36,042 nt of DNA from Choanephora cucurbitarum (lineage: Eukaryota; Mucoromycota; Mucoromycetes; Mucorales; Choanephoraceae), in assembly GCA_025331435.1 (NCBI GenBank), contig JAIWNI010000172.1, forward strand, positions 1 to 36,042, in the 5' to 3' direction. The notes under the pieces were generated by a model. The model worked only from the letters and a program-made list of their open reading frames with translations. It was not told the origin of the DNA and made no database searches. Of the stretch, positions 1 to 11,286 are shown in pieces. The position numbers and the translations under genes were made by a program. Within the stretch, counting starts at the first letter, position 1. Every line of letters begins with the position of its first letter.

Positions 1-51
1 CGCTATGAACGCTTGGCTGCCCTCAAGCCAGTTAATATAGCAGTATTTTAG
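1..51 (+). CDS. 3' end of a gene entering from the left (partial)
   Basis: An open frame runs from the first base to TAG at 49-51 and gives a 16-residue tail, RYERLAALKPVNIAVF. It has no internal stop and a plausible protein-like composition, so it is probably the last codons of a plus-strand gene that starts outside the window. Too little is visible to name a family. A chance open frame of this length is quite possible, so this is a weak call. Confidence 0.3.
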   Translation, partial: RYERLAALKPVNIAVF

Positions 52-391
52 TCATCATCTTCCCCATGTCAAACTCCGGTTAAAGATGGTTTAAATAGCA
101 GATTGTAGTTTTTTGCTATCTTTTTTCTTTGTTGAGTTATAACAGTTTAAAGATTCCAACATCAGCATGAAGCTCAGGATGGGATGATCAAGAAATTTTT
201 TTTGTATTAATAAAAATGCAAAAAAAGGTTCTGATCACTTTCCAGGTTGTAGATTTCACACTTGCATTGTTCGGTGTCGATATATGTTAGATGATGTCTT
301 CTTATACGTAAAAAAAATTTTAACAGCATACACGCAACATTACTTCTTTAAAACTTTTTTATTCTATTTTACAGGTGTAAGTGCAGGTTGT
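52..391. other. Non-coding AT-rich stretch
   Basis: This stretch has A/T homopolymers and no convincing coding frame on either strand. It probably holds the 3' flank of the left-hand gene and of the minus-strand fragment at 392-590. Confidence 0.4.
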
Positions 392-590
392 TCAGTTTGA
401 GCCGGTTGCCGTTTCTAAACGAAGCAGAAATTCCTGGATGGCTTCATCTCTGCCTATTTTCAGTGTCAATATTTCCATTAACATTACGGCGCAAAAATTT
501 TGATAGAGCACAGCTAACTTTTTTTTGATTCTTCGATTTTGGCTCTCCTTCTGTCATACACTTTTGAAATCCCTGCAATGCATTGTTCAC
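392..590 (-). pseudogene. Terminal exon fragment of an unknown gene, broken at an A8 run
   Basis: Read on the minus strand, a candidate acceptor (GATAG at 595-591) opens a frame starting EQCIAGISKVYDRRRAKIEE. It continues to an A8 run (plus-strand T8 at 519-526). After a one-base shift the frame resumes with KLAVLYQNFCAVMLMEILT and ends at TGA 394-392. Both halves look helical and coding-like, and a single extra A would join them. I do not recognise the family, and no convincing upstream exon was fixed in 600-780. It may be a decayed gene, or an intact gene hit by a homopolymer sequencing error. Confidence 0.4.
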
Positions 591-856
591 CTATCTAAAA
601 AAAAACGTCGGTCAAGTGGATTGACCTAGAGGAATGAATATGTTACTGTCTGTAAGCTATTATTATGGAAAGAATGATTGCATCGTATATTCAGCAGAAG
701 AAAAAGCATGTATTTCAAGCCGGATGAATATTAAACGCTAATAGAAAGGGAAATGTATTCTATGCAATCAGCCTTTAAGATTTAAATTGTTTCATTGCTT
801 ATACGCTAGAGAACGGTATATCAACAGTTATCATAAGTTTTTTTTAAGAGATTCTT

Positions 857-2260
857 TTATTCATGGTTTAATTTTCTTTTTTTTTTATTTGAGCGTACAT
901 CTTCTTTGATGGCATGATAAGGAACGGTAGGAGACAAAGGAATGAAGTTTTTTGGTTGAGATGTACAGTGAAGGCGGTATAAAGTAGGAATAAGGGAAGT
1001 ATACTTAGAGAAGGTATAAATGTCAAAGGAATGTAAGTGAAGGGTATAGGTCCAATGAGAGTTTAAGGAATGGTGGAGGTAAAAATGAAGGGAGGTGCCG
1101 ACGGAATAAAAAGTCATAGTTAAACTGCTTTAAAGCTACTTTGCCTAAGCACATGCACTTGTGAAAATCATGTGCTATGTCCTCAGCTGTTGCATCTGCA
1201 GGTTTAAGCTCCCCGAACAAATTGGTGCCACTATAGTCGCCAATAGTATCGTAATTGTCAACCCTGTAGTCAGGCCGACAATGCATAACATGGTGATCAT
1301 TTTCAAATGCAAACTTATTAGAGCAGTGCGGAACAAGTGAGGGCAAGGGCTTAAGGACACCACGAAGTAAAGGATGGACGAAGGAGCACTGGATATGCAT
1401 TTCGGATAAGTTTGGAATAGAGGGAGCGGCAATTTCGTTGGCAAGGGTGATAAAGGAATGAACTAAGGAATGGATAATGGGATCAGAGGATTTGTTGGCA
1501 ATGGCAAGCGTATTAGAAGAGAAAAGGAGGGAGTCGTGGTCGGAAGCAAAGGAAGAGAAAGCAACGTCGAAATCAGCTAAGATAGCAGGAGGAACAGAGG
1601 GGATATTTTCAAATAAAGGAGTGGTAATGGAAGCATAGAGCTGGTTAGATTTTTCGGCGGGAAGGAATTCAAGGGGTTTCGGATTGAGAAAGAAGGATGA
1701 CATTGGATAAGGAGAGGAGTTGTTGGTTAGCAAAGGATTGTGCTTTGGTATTCTCGTAAGCCTCAGCTCTATACGCGGCTAAATCCTTATGTATTTCCAC
1801 ACCATTGATACTAGGAAAAAGAGGCAGTGATTCCAAGGGATAGCCATGTATTGATTTGATTTTGGAATCAAAGACCTCGGGCCGTTTCTTTTTGCTAACT
1901 TTTGTGGAAGTTGCAGATTTTGCAATCGTCTTTGATTGCGATGATGAAGGCTGATGGGTTACTTTCTTTTGTGTTTGTGCCTAATATAGGAGTTAGTCTC
2001 AAGCCATATACAAGCATTATACTAACCTTTGGCTCCACGAAATAAGCCCATATGTAGTCTTTGACTTTATCGTATGGGATATTTTTCAAGTTTTTTTCAG
2101 CTACCACTGACTTCCAAGCAATCGATACATCTTTCTTGATCGCGTTAACTGACTTGTAGTCAAGTGTAACTAATTGATCGCGTTTCTCCAACAGAAAGAG
2201 CATTAAGTGTGGCTCGTTTTCGCCGACATTATCAATACCAATTACATGTTGAAACGATAA
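857..2260 (-). pseudogene. Decayed Mucorales-type repetitive ORF with a PD-(D/E)XK-like motif
   Basis: Coding-like sequence on the minus strand runs from about 2260 down to TAA at 859-857. The first block contains LFLLEKRDQLVTLDYKSV and ends at a good intron (2026-1981, GTTAGT...ATTAG, 46 nt). The second block runs through SINGVEIHKDLAAYRAEAY until a frameshift near 1690-1780. The third block (to about 1120) contains RPDYRVDNYDTIGDY followed by FGELKPAD, that is Asp then Glu-x-Lys, which fits the metal site of PD-(D/E)XK nucleases. A second frameshift near 1117 leads into a C-terminal block ending in a basic KKKRKL tail. The nuclease reading is inferred from this motif alone. At least two frame breaks argue for a dead copy. 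Confidence 0.5.
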
Positions 2261-3113
2261 AGTCTACTTGTACGCCTAGAATGACCTTCTCTTCCACAAC
2301 TCAAGCAGATGTATTGCAGAAAAAAAAAATTCATGCATTTCCGCATTCAGGTCGCACAGATTCAGTCCGCATCCAGCAAAAGCTTAACGCGAATAGCCAG
2401 GTTCAGAGCATGCTGAGCATCTTCTACTTGAACCTGTAAACGACTTGGTTATAAGGAACGAATTTGCAAAGGCGGAAGGTTGTGCGAGAGCGACCAGGTT
2501 CGTTGCAAGAAGTACAGAAACAGTAGATTTAGTGTTTGGTTTTTAGCATTTAAAAAGTAATGAGTAGAAAGTTAAAAAGTGGTCAACAGTTTAAATTGAA
2601 TGAATACGTAATGGTGTTCATTGTTACTTCATAACTGAGTGGCTGTTTCTTGCTCCTTTCACTATGTCATCTTTCAACTGATGGCTATAGATTGCTTTAC
2701 TATAGTGTGTCAGCGTATGCGCTTCATTCAGTTTCTTCTCATAGCAAGCGATGTCTCCCTAAGGCAACTCTGAGTATGGTCATATCAGTTTACAAACTAA
2801 CAGTAATTACATAATGAGACACACCACCTGTAGACTAATATCTTTTCTTATCAAAGTAGAATGAAACAATAAAAAAAAGAAACTAGATGTACTAACACTA
2901 CAACCTTACCACCACTAAACAACAAATGTTGACTACAATTCAGTCACTCGGCCTTTTGTTTCTGTATCATTTTTTGCTGCTTCAAAAAAGGCCACAATCA
3001 ACACTCGAAATAGCATGCCTTATCAGACCTTATGCCTGGATAGATAATAGAAATGAGCTGGTAATAGGAAGAATCGAAAGACAAGCGATAAGCATTAATC
3101 CAACAAAAAAAAA
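2261..3113. other. Gap with a degenerate zinc-knuckle-like peptide
   Basis: The minus strand at 2319-2242 encodes a short peptide with CLSCGREGH, resembling a CxxC-x4-H zinc knuckle. The expected final cysteine is replaced and TAA follows. Nothing else convincing was seen. A plus-strand frame at 2926-3120 starts hydrophobic and ends in a poly-Lys run at A11 (3104-3114); its reality is doubtful. Confidence 0.3.
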
Positions 3114-3495
3114 AAGATAAAATCAGACGAAGATAGCGAGGTGAGCAAGGCTCCACTTGTAAACGATATCATGGACAGATTTTATGATGAAGACAAGGCC
3201 ATCCCTCCCAAACTTGCTTTGAACGACTTGATTTTCATGTACAGCGAAAACCACCAACGCTTATGTAAATCATGTTGAGGTAGTTCCATGGATTCCAATC
3301 GAATCTGTTAAGTCTGCTATTGATGATGTTGAGAAACTGTTGGATGACGAAGCAAAAAGGAAGGTGAGCGCTCAACATAGGGTAGGCGCGTTGATTATTG
3401 GACAAATAGCAAATAAACATACCCTGAGTTTGATGATAGAGGAAGGGGCCACCAACAGCATTAGAATAAAGAAGAAGACAGGACGACATGGATAA
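3114..3495 (+). pseudogene. Broken coding fragment, unknown family
   Basis: Two plus-strand blocks read like protein but lie in different frames. From 3114 the frame contains FYDEDKAIPPKLALNDLIFM. Near 3250-3258 it shifts by one base and continues with AYVNHVEVVPWIPIESVKSA, ending at TAA 3493-3495. The second block is open for 80 codons but lacks an early ATG. The charged, helical composition suggests a real protein. I do not recognise the family. It is probably one of the dispersed degenerate gene copies on this side of the window. Confidence 0.35.
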
Positions 3496-3548
3496 GTCAG
3501 CGTAAAGTTACAATACGCACATATGCACACATACACACATTGCTATGT

Positions 3549-4557
3549 TTATATACATAGTACCCGAGTAATAAAGACTGGCATCATATTTGCACTTTTC
3601 TTAAGTTTTATCCAGTGAGGTTGATATTCGGTTGATGTTTGGTTGATGACTTTCAAGACATGTTCGGATGTCACTAAAGCGATCTGATGTAAAATGGTTG
3701 AATTAAGGAGTGATATGAATTGTTGTTTGGATTGATTTTTGGAGGAACGAGTATAATTATTTGCCCTTATACTAGGCAGTATGTAGTAGAAGGTGGAGTT
3801 GTGTGTGTGTGTGTTTTTCCAGTGAGTTATTTTATGTGATGCAAGCTGGCATAACTCCATGAGAAAGCAAATTTGCTAGTTGAGTACCCATAAAAGCTGC
3901 TGCTCTGAGTTAAAGGACAAGTGACACTAATGAAAGACCTTTATGGCAACCAACAAAATCAAGAGTACTTAATTCTGACAGAGTGTTTGTAGTGGTATCA
4001 GAAGAACAAGTGAAATTCATCTGATACCTTTCATCAGCAGTTTTGTCATCAAGTTCTTCAAGTTTATCCAGATTCATGTCTTGTAGGATGTGTGATTGCT
4101 ATAGAAAGGTAAAGAATTGGTCACTACTTAGATCAAAACAACATTTTTTATTTAAACGCAACTATTCAAATAGGTAATAAGGCTATATTGATATCTATTG
4201 AGCATACAGAAAGCAAAAGAAAGAACGGCATAAAGAAAGGAAAGAAGGACTGTGATCAAAGGCCTCCTTAGCATCTTCAGGCTTCACAAAACATTGAACA
4301 CTGCCACAGAGCTTATCATCCAAAAAATGATAGAAGTTGACCTCGGGTTCTTCGTTCAGCACATTTGCGGTGTATTTGTTTATATTCAACTGCGAGAAAA
4401 GAATACCTAGATCAAATCTGAATTGCACCAATAGTTGCATATGGAGTTTAACGTATGTCTAAGCTGGTTAAGCATACACATCTTCTTGTAATGAAAAACG
4501 TCCGCTTAAAAAAAAGGATTCGACAAGCATACGTTGGGCAAACTGGTATTCATACAT
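3549..4557 (-). pseudogene. Decayed minus-strand gene in several frames, unknown family
   Basis: From 4557 downward the minus strand reads first EYQFAQRMLVESFFLS, then after a shift DVFHYKKMCMLNQLRHTLN. A second shift inside 4400-4430 leads to LGILFSQLNINKY and EEPEVNFYHFLDDKLCGSVQ (to about 4240). A probable exon at 4098-3910 follows an acceptor (TTTCTATAG) and contains NLDKLEELDDKTADERYQM. Further down (3860-3549) an open frame contains STEYQPHWIKLKK. Several consecutive protein-like blocks on one strand with frame breaks suggest one degenerate gene. Donor sites between the blocks are poor. Family unknown. Confidence 0.35.
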
Positions 4558-4750
4558 GATGATACGCAAACGGACGACAGAAAAGGAAAAGAAAAAGATA
4601 AGCAATTGTAGTAAAAAAAAAAAGAGAGGAATAATCTATCACTCTATTGTGAGAATAAATGGTCATCAAATCAAATCGTCTTAATCAAAAGAGGTAAAAT
4701 ATAGACCACATCCAAATTTAATTGTTCTTCTTCTTCTTCACCTTTACACT

Positions 4751-5585
4751 ATGTACGAACTTTCATTCACAGGTACCAACACCAGCAAAAACACCATTAT
4801 CACAGTGGACTCCCAAGGCGGGCTTTCTAGGAAGATTACAATAAAAAACGACGGCGAAAAGCTGACTGTAAGGTCATACGATGCTGGCCTCATTTGGTCT
4901 ATGATCCCGCTGAAACAAGGAGAGGAAATCAGTGGCAAGGGTAAATACATTTACTGTTACATGACCATCTTTACTGATAATGTTTTTTTTACAAAGGCAA
5001 AAATAGACCTTACGCCAAGCTTTCCTCCCGCAACAAGCCGTACGTGTGCCAGGTGGTAACCCTCTCCCACTTGGTGACTCCCGGTGGGGGCCTGGTGGAA
5101 AAGAAAGAGTTGGTCACCAACAACGTGCTGCACCTTGTGTACAGCTATGTTGCCAAGAACAAGGTGGACCCTAAAAGGGCCATCATGGAGTACGATGACT
5201 CTGGGTTTTTAAAAAAGTAGAGCACATCTACAAAACTCTTTGTAAGTAAACCATTTCGATATTACAAAATTACTAATAATACGAAATAGGGCCCGACAAA
5301 GACTTCAGGAAAGTCAACTTCGACGACTCTGAGGCCAGAGAAAGAATGACGGAAGAAGACCACCAAAGAAATAGGTCCGTGGCGGACAAACTGATGGAAA
5401 AGATCCGTCAGGACATCCCCCTGACGGAGGATGAGAACTTGGAGGTTATGAACGGCGTTCGTGTTCGTTTCCCGTCCTCTTCTGCCGCTGGTCCCTCTTC
5501 TTCCTCTGCCGTCCACCCCTTCCAGACCCATTCTTCTCTTGCTCCTCTTCAAGAGGATCTTGATTTAGAGCAGATGAACTTTTAG
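4751..5585 (+). CDS. Unknown protein, 3 exons, with a possible -1 frameshift site
   Basis: Exons 4751-4940, 4997-5241 and 5290-5585, with introns GTAAAT...ACAAAG (56 nt) and GTAAGT...AAATAG (48 nt). The N-terminal half (starting MYELSFTGTNTSKNTIITV) looks like a beta-rich domain, perhaps related to the fungal DUF6593 type; that link is a guess. The zero frame stops at TAG 5218-5220 after 137 residues. Stepping back one base at 5217 opens a frame that continues with VEHIYKTL, crosses the second intron in phase, and gives 243 residues with an acidic, Ser/Pro-rich C-terminus. The break sits on TTTTTAAAAAAG (5206-5217). In the zero frame this contains T-TTA-AAA and A-AAA-AAG, both of the X-XXY-YYZ slippery type. 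The alternatives are a one-base deletion (pseudogene) or a homopolymer sequencing error. Coding identity is likely; the function is unknown. Confidence 0.6.
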
Positions 5586-7053
5586 TTTTTCTTCTTCCCT
5601 CTCTTTTTCACTGCTTTGCTTTTTTTCTTTTCGATTTTTAAATTTTGCTTATTTTTTTTCTCAAATAAATCATGGCTTTCATAACCTTTATGTCCCTGAT
5701 AAATTAGAACAACCAAATGAATACACAAAACATAGAATTAACTTTATTGTTATTACTGAAAGATAATTCTATTGTTAATATTAACGAGTGCGTCATAATG
5801 AAACCATTAAAATTAAATAGACCTGACAAACACTCGTTTTTTTCTCTCTCTCTCTTTACTATGTACACTCATAAGCATAGCAACTATTGTAGGCGGTTGA
5901 GGATGAAAAGGTATTTTGGTTTATCAGGAATACTCTGAATAAGTATGGATCGTTCTTATGCTGTTTCTAGTTATGATTGCTATATAATTGAGAATGATAC
6001 ATACCATATGAATTCTACTATGGAAAGGTGATCTCAGAAATTGTGTATAGATAACCGAGTAACGGATTTTTGAAAATGTATTGTATATTGGCTTGAATAA
6101 AAGTAAAAGTAGAAAGAAGACGAGACAGCTTCATCATCCACCAGAATAGAAAAGATAGCCTGTGTCACATTAGCTTTTATATATCTATTGATAGCTTGTA
6201 CCTACTATTGTCAAACTTGATTTTTTTTAGCTACTGTTGTACACATATAGCATAGAACTATAGTTAGATAATTTAACACATAAAAAAGAAAGCGAGAGGC
6301 TTTTTTGTAGGACATGGAGAAACTTTCTTATATAAAAGACATTTTAAAACTTCTCCAAGTAGAGTTGGTTACAGCTTTCCGTTTTATATGATTGTAAGCA
6401 TAAAAAGTAGTAATAAACCAGACTAATGTTGCAGTAGTATTTTGATCTAAAGCTTCTAACTTGATCAAGCAGAAAAGCTTGTTTGAGCATGTTAAGTTAA
6501 ACAGGTTGTTTCATCTCTCTCTGCTCAAAATGTTGCTAACTCTTTTTTTTTTCTTTTGGTCAATCAAATGTGACACACTTCAACCAAATTAAAGTTACAT
6601 GAACCAAAAAAAAATCATTACTTTTAGACAACTTTGGTTACATAGCACTCTGAGGCATTTCTTTTGTAAGTGTGTTTTCTTTGTTACAAAGGCTTATGTC
6701 AAAATATGCTAAGCACAGTCACTCTTTTACTGCTATTTATTTGAGTTGACATGCTACCTAAAAGGTAGCTGAAAGAAACTCGTATTTATTTCCTCTGACT
6801 TGCTACTTACCTGTAATCAACTGTCGTACAGTATCAATAGGATTGCTCGTAGTAAGTCTGTCAATTACCACTGTCGATCATGAATAGAATCCCAAGATAT
6901 TTCGATATGCAAATTGATCTTCAGCCTAATTGGCGGAGTTTTTGTCTAGTTAAATGAAAAAGAAAAAAAAAAGAAAGATGAGCTCAATTTAGCTGTTACC
7001 AACCTTTCTTATAACTTTCCTCTCCTTAAAAAGGACTCGATACGCGTAATAGA
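5586..7053. other. Intergenic, no gene seen
   Basis: AT-rich DNA with many A and T runs. It contains the 3' flank of the upstream gene (AATAAA at 5664-5669) and the promoter region of the fucosyltransferase-like gene. A TATATAAAAG box near 6330 has no convincing coding frame after it. Short open frames here lack coding character. Confidence 0.5.
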
Positions 7054-8730
7054 ATGATAAGGATTCAACGCCTTGTAGCATATATCTTATCGCTGGTATT
7101 ATTTCTATTGATTACCATCACTCTATTGCCTCATCTCGAAAATAACACATCACAAGTAATCACTACATCACCAAAGAAATATAACCCTCATCAAGAAAGA
7201 TATCTCTCATGGTTTCCACACAGGTAAACTACTTGGCACTTGTTTTCTGTGAATGTCATCTTATTTTGTCTATTAAAAAAAATAGTGGATTCCCTGAACA
7301 ACATGAATGTTTTCGAAATGCCATTCGTCTTGCATTAGAAACAAAACGTACCATCATCGCACCTATGTTAAGAGTCAACCAATACTATCCTTGGTTACCC
7401 TTTGAAGAACTAGCCAAGCGCTATGAAGCACAAGAAAAGACAACACTTCAATCCCAGTGTCAGTCAAACCAAAAGAACTGGCAAACAGAATTAGAGCCAT
7501 GTGAGACCATGAACGACTGGACAGAGATCCCTTGGTCTCGCATCATGGATCTAGAGAAAATCAAAAAGGAATATGGTGTTCGTATCATTGAACGCACTCA
7601 AGGTCATGGCTGGGGTATTCATGAATCAGCCTTGAATGAACCTATTGAACCTGAGGATGTGGCTATTGTGGACGTCATGACCTTTAAGGAAAACGGAACA
7701 GACTGGGAACACCCTGACCCTTATCAAAAGACAAGTTGGTCCAGCTGGGTTCAATCTCATTTTCAAGAAAAACTAACGGAACCACTCAAGTTTGTGTTGG
7801 AAACAGAACGATTGAATGCCATTGATGCTAAAATCATTCAGTTTGGTGCTCTCAGTTCAGCCGCACGTTACCCCACCACCATCACTCAGAAGTCTCAAGA
7901 GCTACGCAAGGCCATGATGAAGAATCGTTTCAATGTGCCTGATCAATTACCTGCATTGACTGCAGAATCCACCAAGATTGTAGAAGCCTTAGGAGGCCGA
8001 TTTCAATACAGTACCTTGATCTTCAATCTCTCTCAATTGGTCACGATGGATGCTCGTGCTGGCACTCTTCAACGTCTGGCCATGGATGGTAAAGTGTTGA
8101 CAAAAGAACAAGAGGATAAGCTGGTCGCTCAAGGTCCTCATGAGATGGAAGATTTGAGCGAGAAGGCCAGAAGAGAGTTGATGGAGGCAGTAACCCTTGA
8201 GATCTTTGGTGATATCCCCATTAACCAGGCTGTTTCTGCTGCCATGCCCATTCGACCCAATACACCTCTCTCTGATCTCTTAAAGTCCGACTCATTCTCC
8301 AATACCAACCCCAAGGATCGACGTCGACTGTTGGAAGCCTGTGTCAATTACCACAAGCAAGTTGAGCAACGTTACCCAATCTACTATTTGGTAAGTGACA
8401 TGGATGTTGCACCAGAGACTCGTCCAGATATCTTTGGCCCTCTTTTGGAGATGTTCCCTTGTGTCTTTTCAAAATCAGATATGCTTGAGTGGGGTATTCA
8501 AAGTAAGCAATGGTCTGTCAATCAACCTGACTTGCTGAATGATCCTCACCTTAACTATGAGAAACTGTTCCAACCTTTCCTTGATATCTTAATTGCAGGC
8601 AAAGGTAAGTTTTGACTTATTCATGAATTACGATAAGATGACTTAAGCTCTTGCTCTTGTAGGATACTCATTTTTTGAAATTCCCAATACTCATTTGACA
8701 CGATTCCTTAACTGGAGTCCTAAAGAATAA
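7054..8730 (+). CDS. GDP-fucose protein O-fucosyltransferase-like type II membrane protein
   Basis: Exons 7054-7223, 7286-8604 and 8663-8730 give 518 residues; introns are GTAAAC...AATAG (62 nt) and GTAAGT...TGTAG (58 nt). Residues 1-8 are basic and 9-26 are a hydrophobic anchor (VAYILSLVLFLLITITLLP), as in Golgi/ER type II glycosyltransferases. Right after the stem is YLSWFPHSGFPEQHECFRNA, matching the N-terminal 'G.N.Q' region of the O-fucosyltransferase fold. Late in the protein YYLVSDMDVAPE, PCVFSKSD and the terminal GKGYSFFEIP resemble the nucleotide-sugar region of that superfamily (fungal CigA-type members). A luminal glycosyltransferase role is inferred; donor and acceptor cannot be told from sequence. 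The start is the only ATG giving the anchor. The model is intact. Confidence 0.72.
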
Positions 8731-9569
8731 AATCAAGAGAGATAGCATATTTTTTTTTTTATTTAGTGTACATCTAATGGATAGATTCTAAAAAGGAAAC
8801 TAATTATAGCGGAGCATTATTTACAGTTACAAATATCGAAATGAAGACGTTATTCTTCTAAATTCACTTATTATACGATGACGATAATTTAGATGATAAA
8901 AGCGTGCTTCTATCTATGTAATTCTGTATATTTTTTTGGAAGGTCTTTGTCATGCTATTAGCAATACTTATCTTCTCTTTTTCTTTTTTTTTTTACATTT
9001 TACCTATGAAAATGAGGAATCACTTTGGTTTATATGGATTGATGTGACCTAAAGTTAACGTACAAAGAAAAATAAAAGGGACCTCTTTTTTTTTTTTGAC
9101 GCCAACAGACTTTGGCCAATCAAATTTGGTAATCTGATTTTTTTTCCTACATATAGAATAAAGCAAGATCAGACAAATCCATGTACTGGTTTATGATGTA
9201 GCATCATGAAAACACACGCTAGAGAGAACGAAAGAAGACAAACGCGTTTCTGATGATCTTGATGTTTACTAAAAGGCTCTAATCAGGGAAATATGTTTAA
9301 ATGAACAACTGTATTGAACATCAGCAAAGTTTAAATAAATGTAACCAGTCTATATACAGTAATGATGTGAGCATCATTTCAACTATGCAATTGTGTGAAC
9401 ATTACGAATGAAGATGGAAGGGGTTTACTTTTTTTTTTTTTACTTCTAGGCCAAATGATGTCATGATTGAATCAGTTTCTTGTCATCTTTATTTATGCAC
9501 TGTGTATATAAAGGCCCAAAGAGAAAACCATTTTGATTACTAGTTTTTACTTTATTATCTATTATTACA
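8731..9569. other. Intergenic region and LEA-like gene promoter
   Basis: AT-rich with several T8-T11 runs and no coding frame. The right end is the promoter of the LEA-like gene. Confidence 0.5.
9505..9512 (+). promoter_or_regulatory. TATA box of the LEA-like gene
   Basis: TATATAAA lies 58 nt before the ATG at 9570, inside GTGTATATAAAGGCCC. Confidence 0.6.
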
Positions 9570-11286
9570 ATGTACAGAATACCACTTCAAAGAGCTCGTT
9601 TCACCGCTACCACTCCTATGTTGCGTAGTCCCATCAACGCCAGACGCACAATGGCCACTCAGTCTGGTGAAGGCCGTACAGGACCCAGCAAAACATTCAT
9701 TGTTGCCCTTTTGGCTGCTGCTGGTGGTCTTGCTTATTACCAACGCTCCAAAGACGAACAGAGTAAGTTTTGTTGAATGCAACATCAGCCAATTGGTTTT
9801 GATGCATTTCTTCTTTCTTCTAGAATTCTACAATGGAGATTCAAATGCACATGAAACTAAACAAAAAATCACCGAATTAGGTAACAGAGTCATTCAAGAT
9901 GGTCAAGTCAGAGAAGACCTCAAGGACGCCAAATATCATTTGAAGGAATCAGCCAACTCTACTGGTGATGCTGCTCGCGATGCTTATGGCAAGGTCAAGG
10001 AAGAAGGTCAAGAGGCCACTGAACACTTAAAGTCTCAAGCTAACCATGTTGCCAACAAGGCTGAAGATAAATACAAGGATGCCAAAGAACAATTCAAGGA
10101 TTCCAAGGAGCAATTGAAGAGTGAATATAACCCTATGGTCAAGGAAAAGGTTTATCGCAGCAAGACTAAATCAGACGATGAAGCCAAGTTGGAAAGATAC
10201 TCTGAACATGGTGTTCGTGATACATCTGCTTTAGTCGGTAAAGACACAGATAAGGTCAAGCCTGTCTGGGAAGACCAAGCTGCCAAGGAAAGATCTAATG
10301 TCATTGTTCCTCATGAAGAAGTCAGCAACAACAACCACGGTGGTTTCTTTGGCGGTATGTTTGGTTCCGGTAAGGCTGGAGATGCTACCACCAACACCAA
10401 GAACAACAACAATGTAGTCCACAACGAACGTATGCCCACCACTGTCTATGATGATGCCAAGTATCTCGCCAAGGACACCAAGAATGAAGCTGACCACAAG
10501 ATCTCTCAATTGTCTCGCAAGGCAAGTGAAACCGCTTCTGATGTAAGCCGTCAAGCTGAATACGAAAAGGACAAGATGAAACACAAGTTGGAAGAAGACA
10601 AGGCCAAAGCTGGATCCTTATGGCAAGGTCTCAAGGAAAAGGCCGGTATGACTGCCAAGTCCACAGAAGAAGAAGCTTCTCGCATAAAGCACGATGCTGA
10701 CCGTACCATTGAAGAAAAGACAGGTCAGTTGCAATCTGGTTGGAACAAGGTAAAGGGTGAAGCCCAATCTGTTGTCGATGGCGCTCAAGAAACTGCCTCT
10801 CAAACAGCCGATCGTCTCAAGTCTGAAACCAACAAGGCTGTCTCTCGTGCTGATAGTGAAACTGAACGTCTTAAGCGTGATGCCAAGGGTCGATTGGAAG
10901 AAGGTAAAGACTATGTCAACGAAAGCATGAGCCAACTCAGTCGAGAGGCCTCCAACCAAGCTGAGAAGGTCAAGCAAGAGACTGAACAAACTGCCAAGAG
11001 TTGGTATGCTAAGGGTGCAGAACAAGTAAAGAGTGGTGTTTCAACTGTCAAGGAAGTAGCTGATCAAGACATTCAATGGGCCGAAAGCAAATTACAAGAT
11101 GCTAAGCAAGAAGTAAACCGTTTGCTTCACCCTGAACGTACAAAGGAAGGTGGTTTAGCGGGCCATGTTAAGCGTGGTGAACGTTTTGCCGAGGTTGAAG
11201 AAGGCCAATTAAGACCTACTCGTCCAAACACAGATTTGAAGCCTGCCGATCAAGTTGTTGAAGATGCTTCTGATAACCAAATGTAA
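9570..11286 (+). CDS. Mitochondrion-type, membrane-anchored LEA-like protein
   Basis: Exons 9570-9762 and 9824-11286 (intron 61 nt, GTAAGT...TTCTAG) encode 551 residues. The first ~40 residues are rich in Arg, Ser, Thr and Ala with no acidic residue before Glu34, typical of a mitochondrial presequence. Residues 43-57 (FIVALLAAAGGLAYY) are a probable membrane segment. The rest is very hydrophilic, rich in Lys, Glu, Ala, Asp and Gln. It has irregular 11-residue LEA group 3-type helical repeats such as NKAEDKYKDAKEQFKDSKEQ and later DSETERLKRDAKGRLEEGK. A Gly/Asn-rich spacer with HGGFFGGMFGSGK splits two helical zones. LEA-like proteins protect membranes and enzymes in desiccation and cold; here the anchor suggests action at the inner membrane. 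Coiled-coil structural proteins could look similar. The intron acceptor was chosen to keep frame (EQ-KFYNGD). Confidence 0.7.

Noticed and set aside
3770..3820. (GT)n run near 3800 as a regulatory element
   Set aside because: A short GTGTGTGTGTGT microsatellite only.
10231..11025. Long minus-strand open frames across the LEA-like gene
   Set aside because: They arise from the repetitive Lys/Glu/Ala codons of the sense strand and read as low-complexity hydrophobic sequence.
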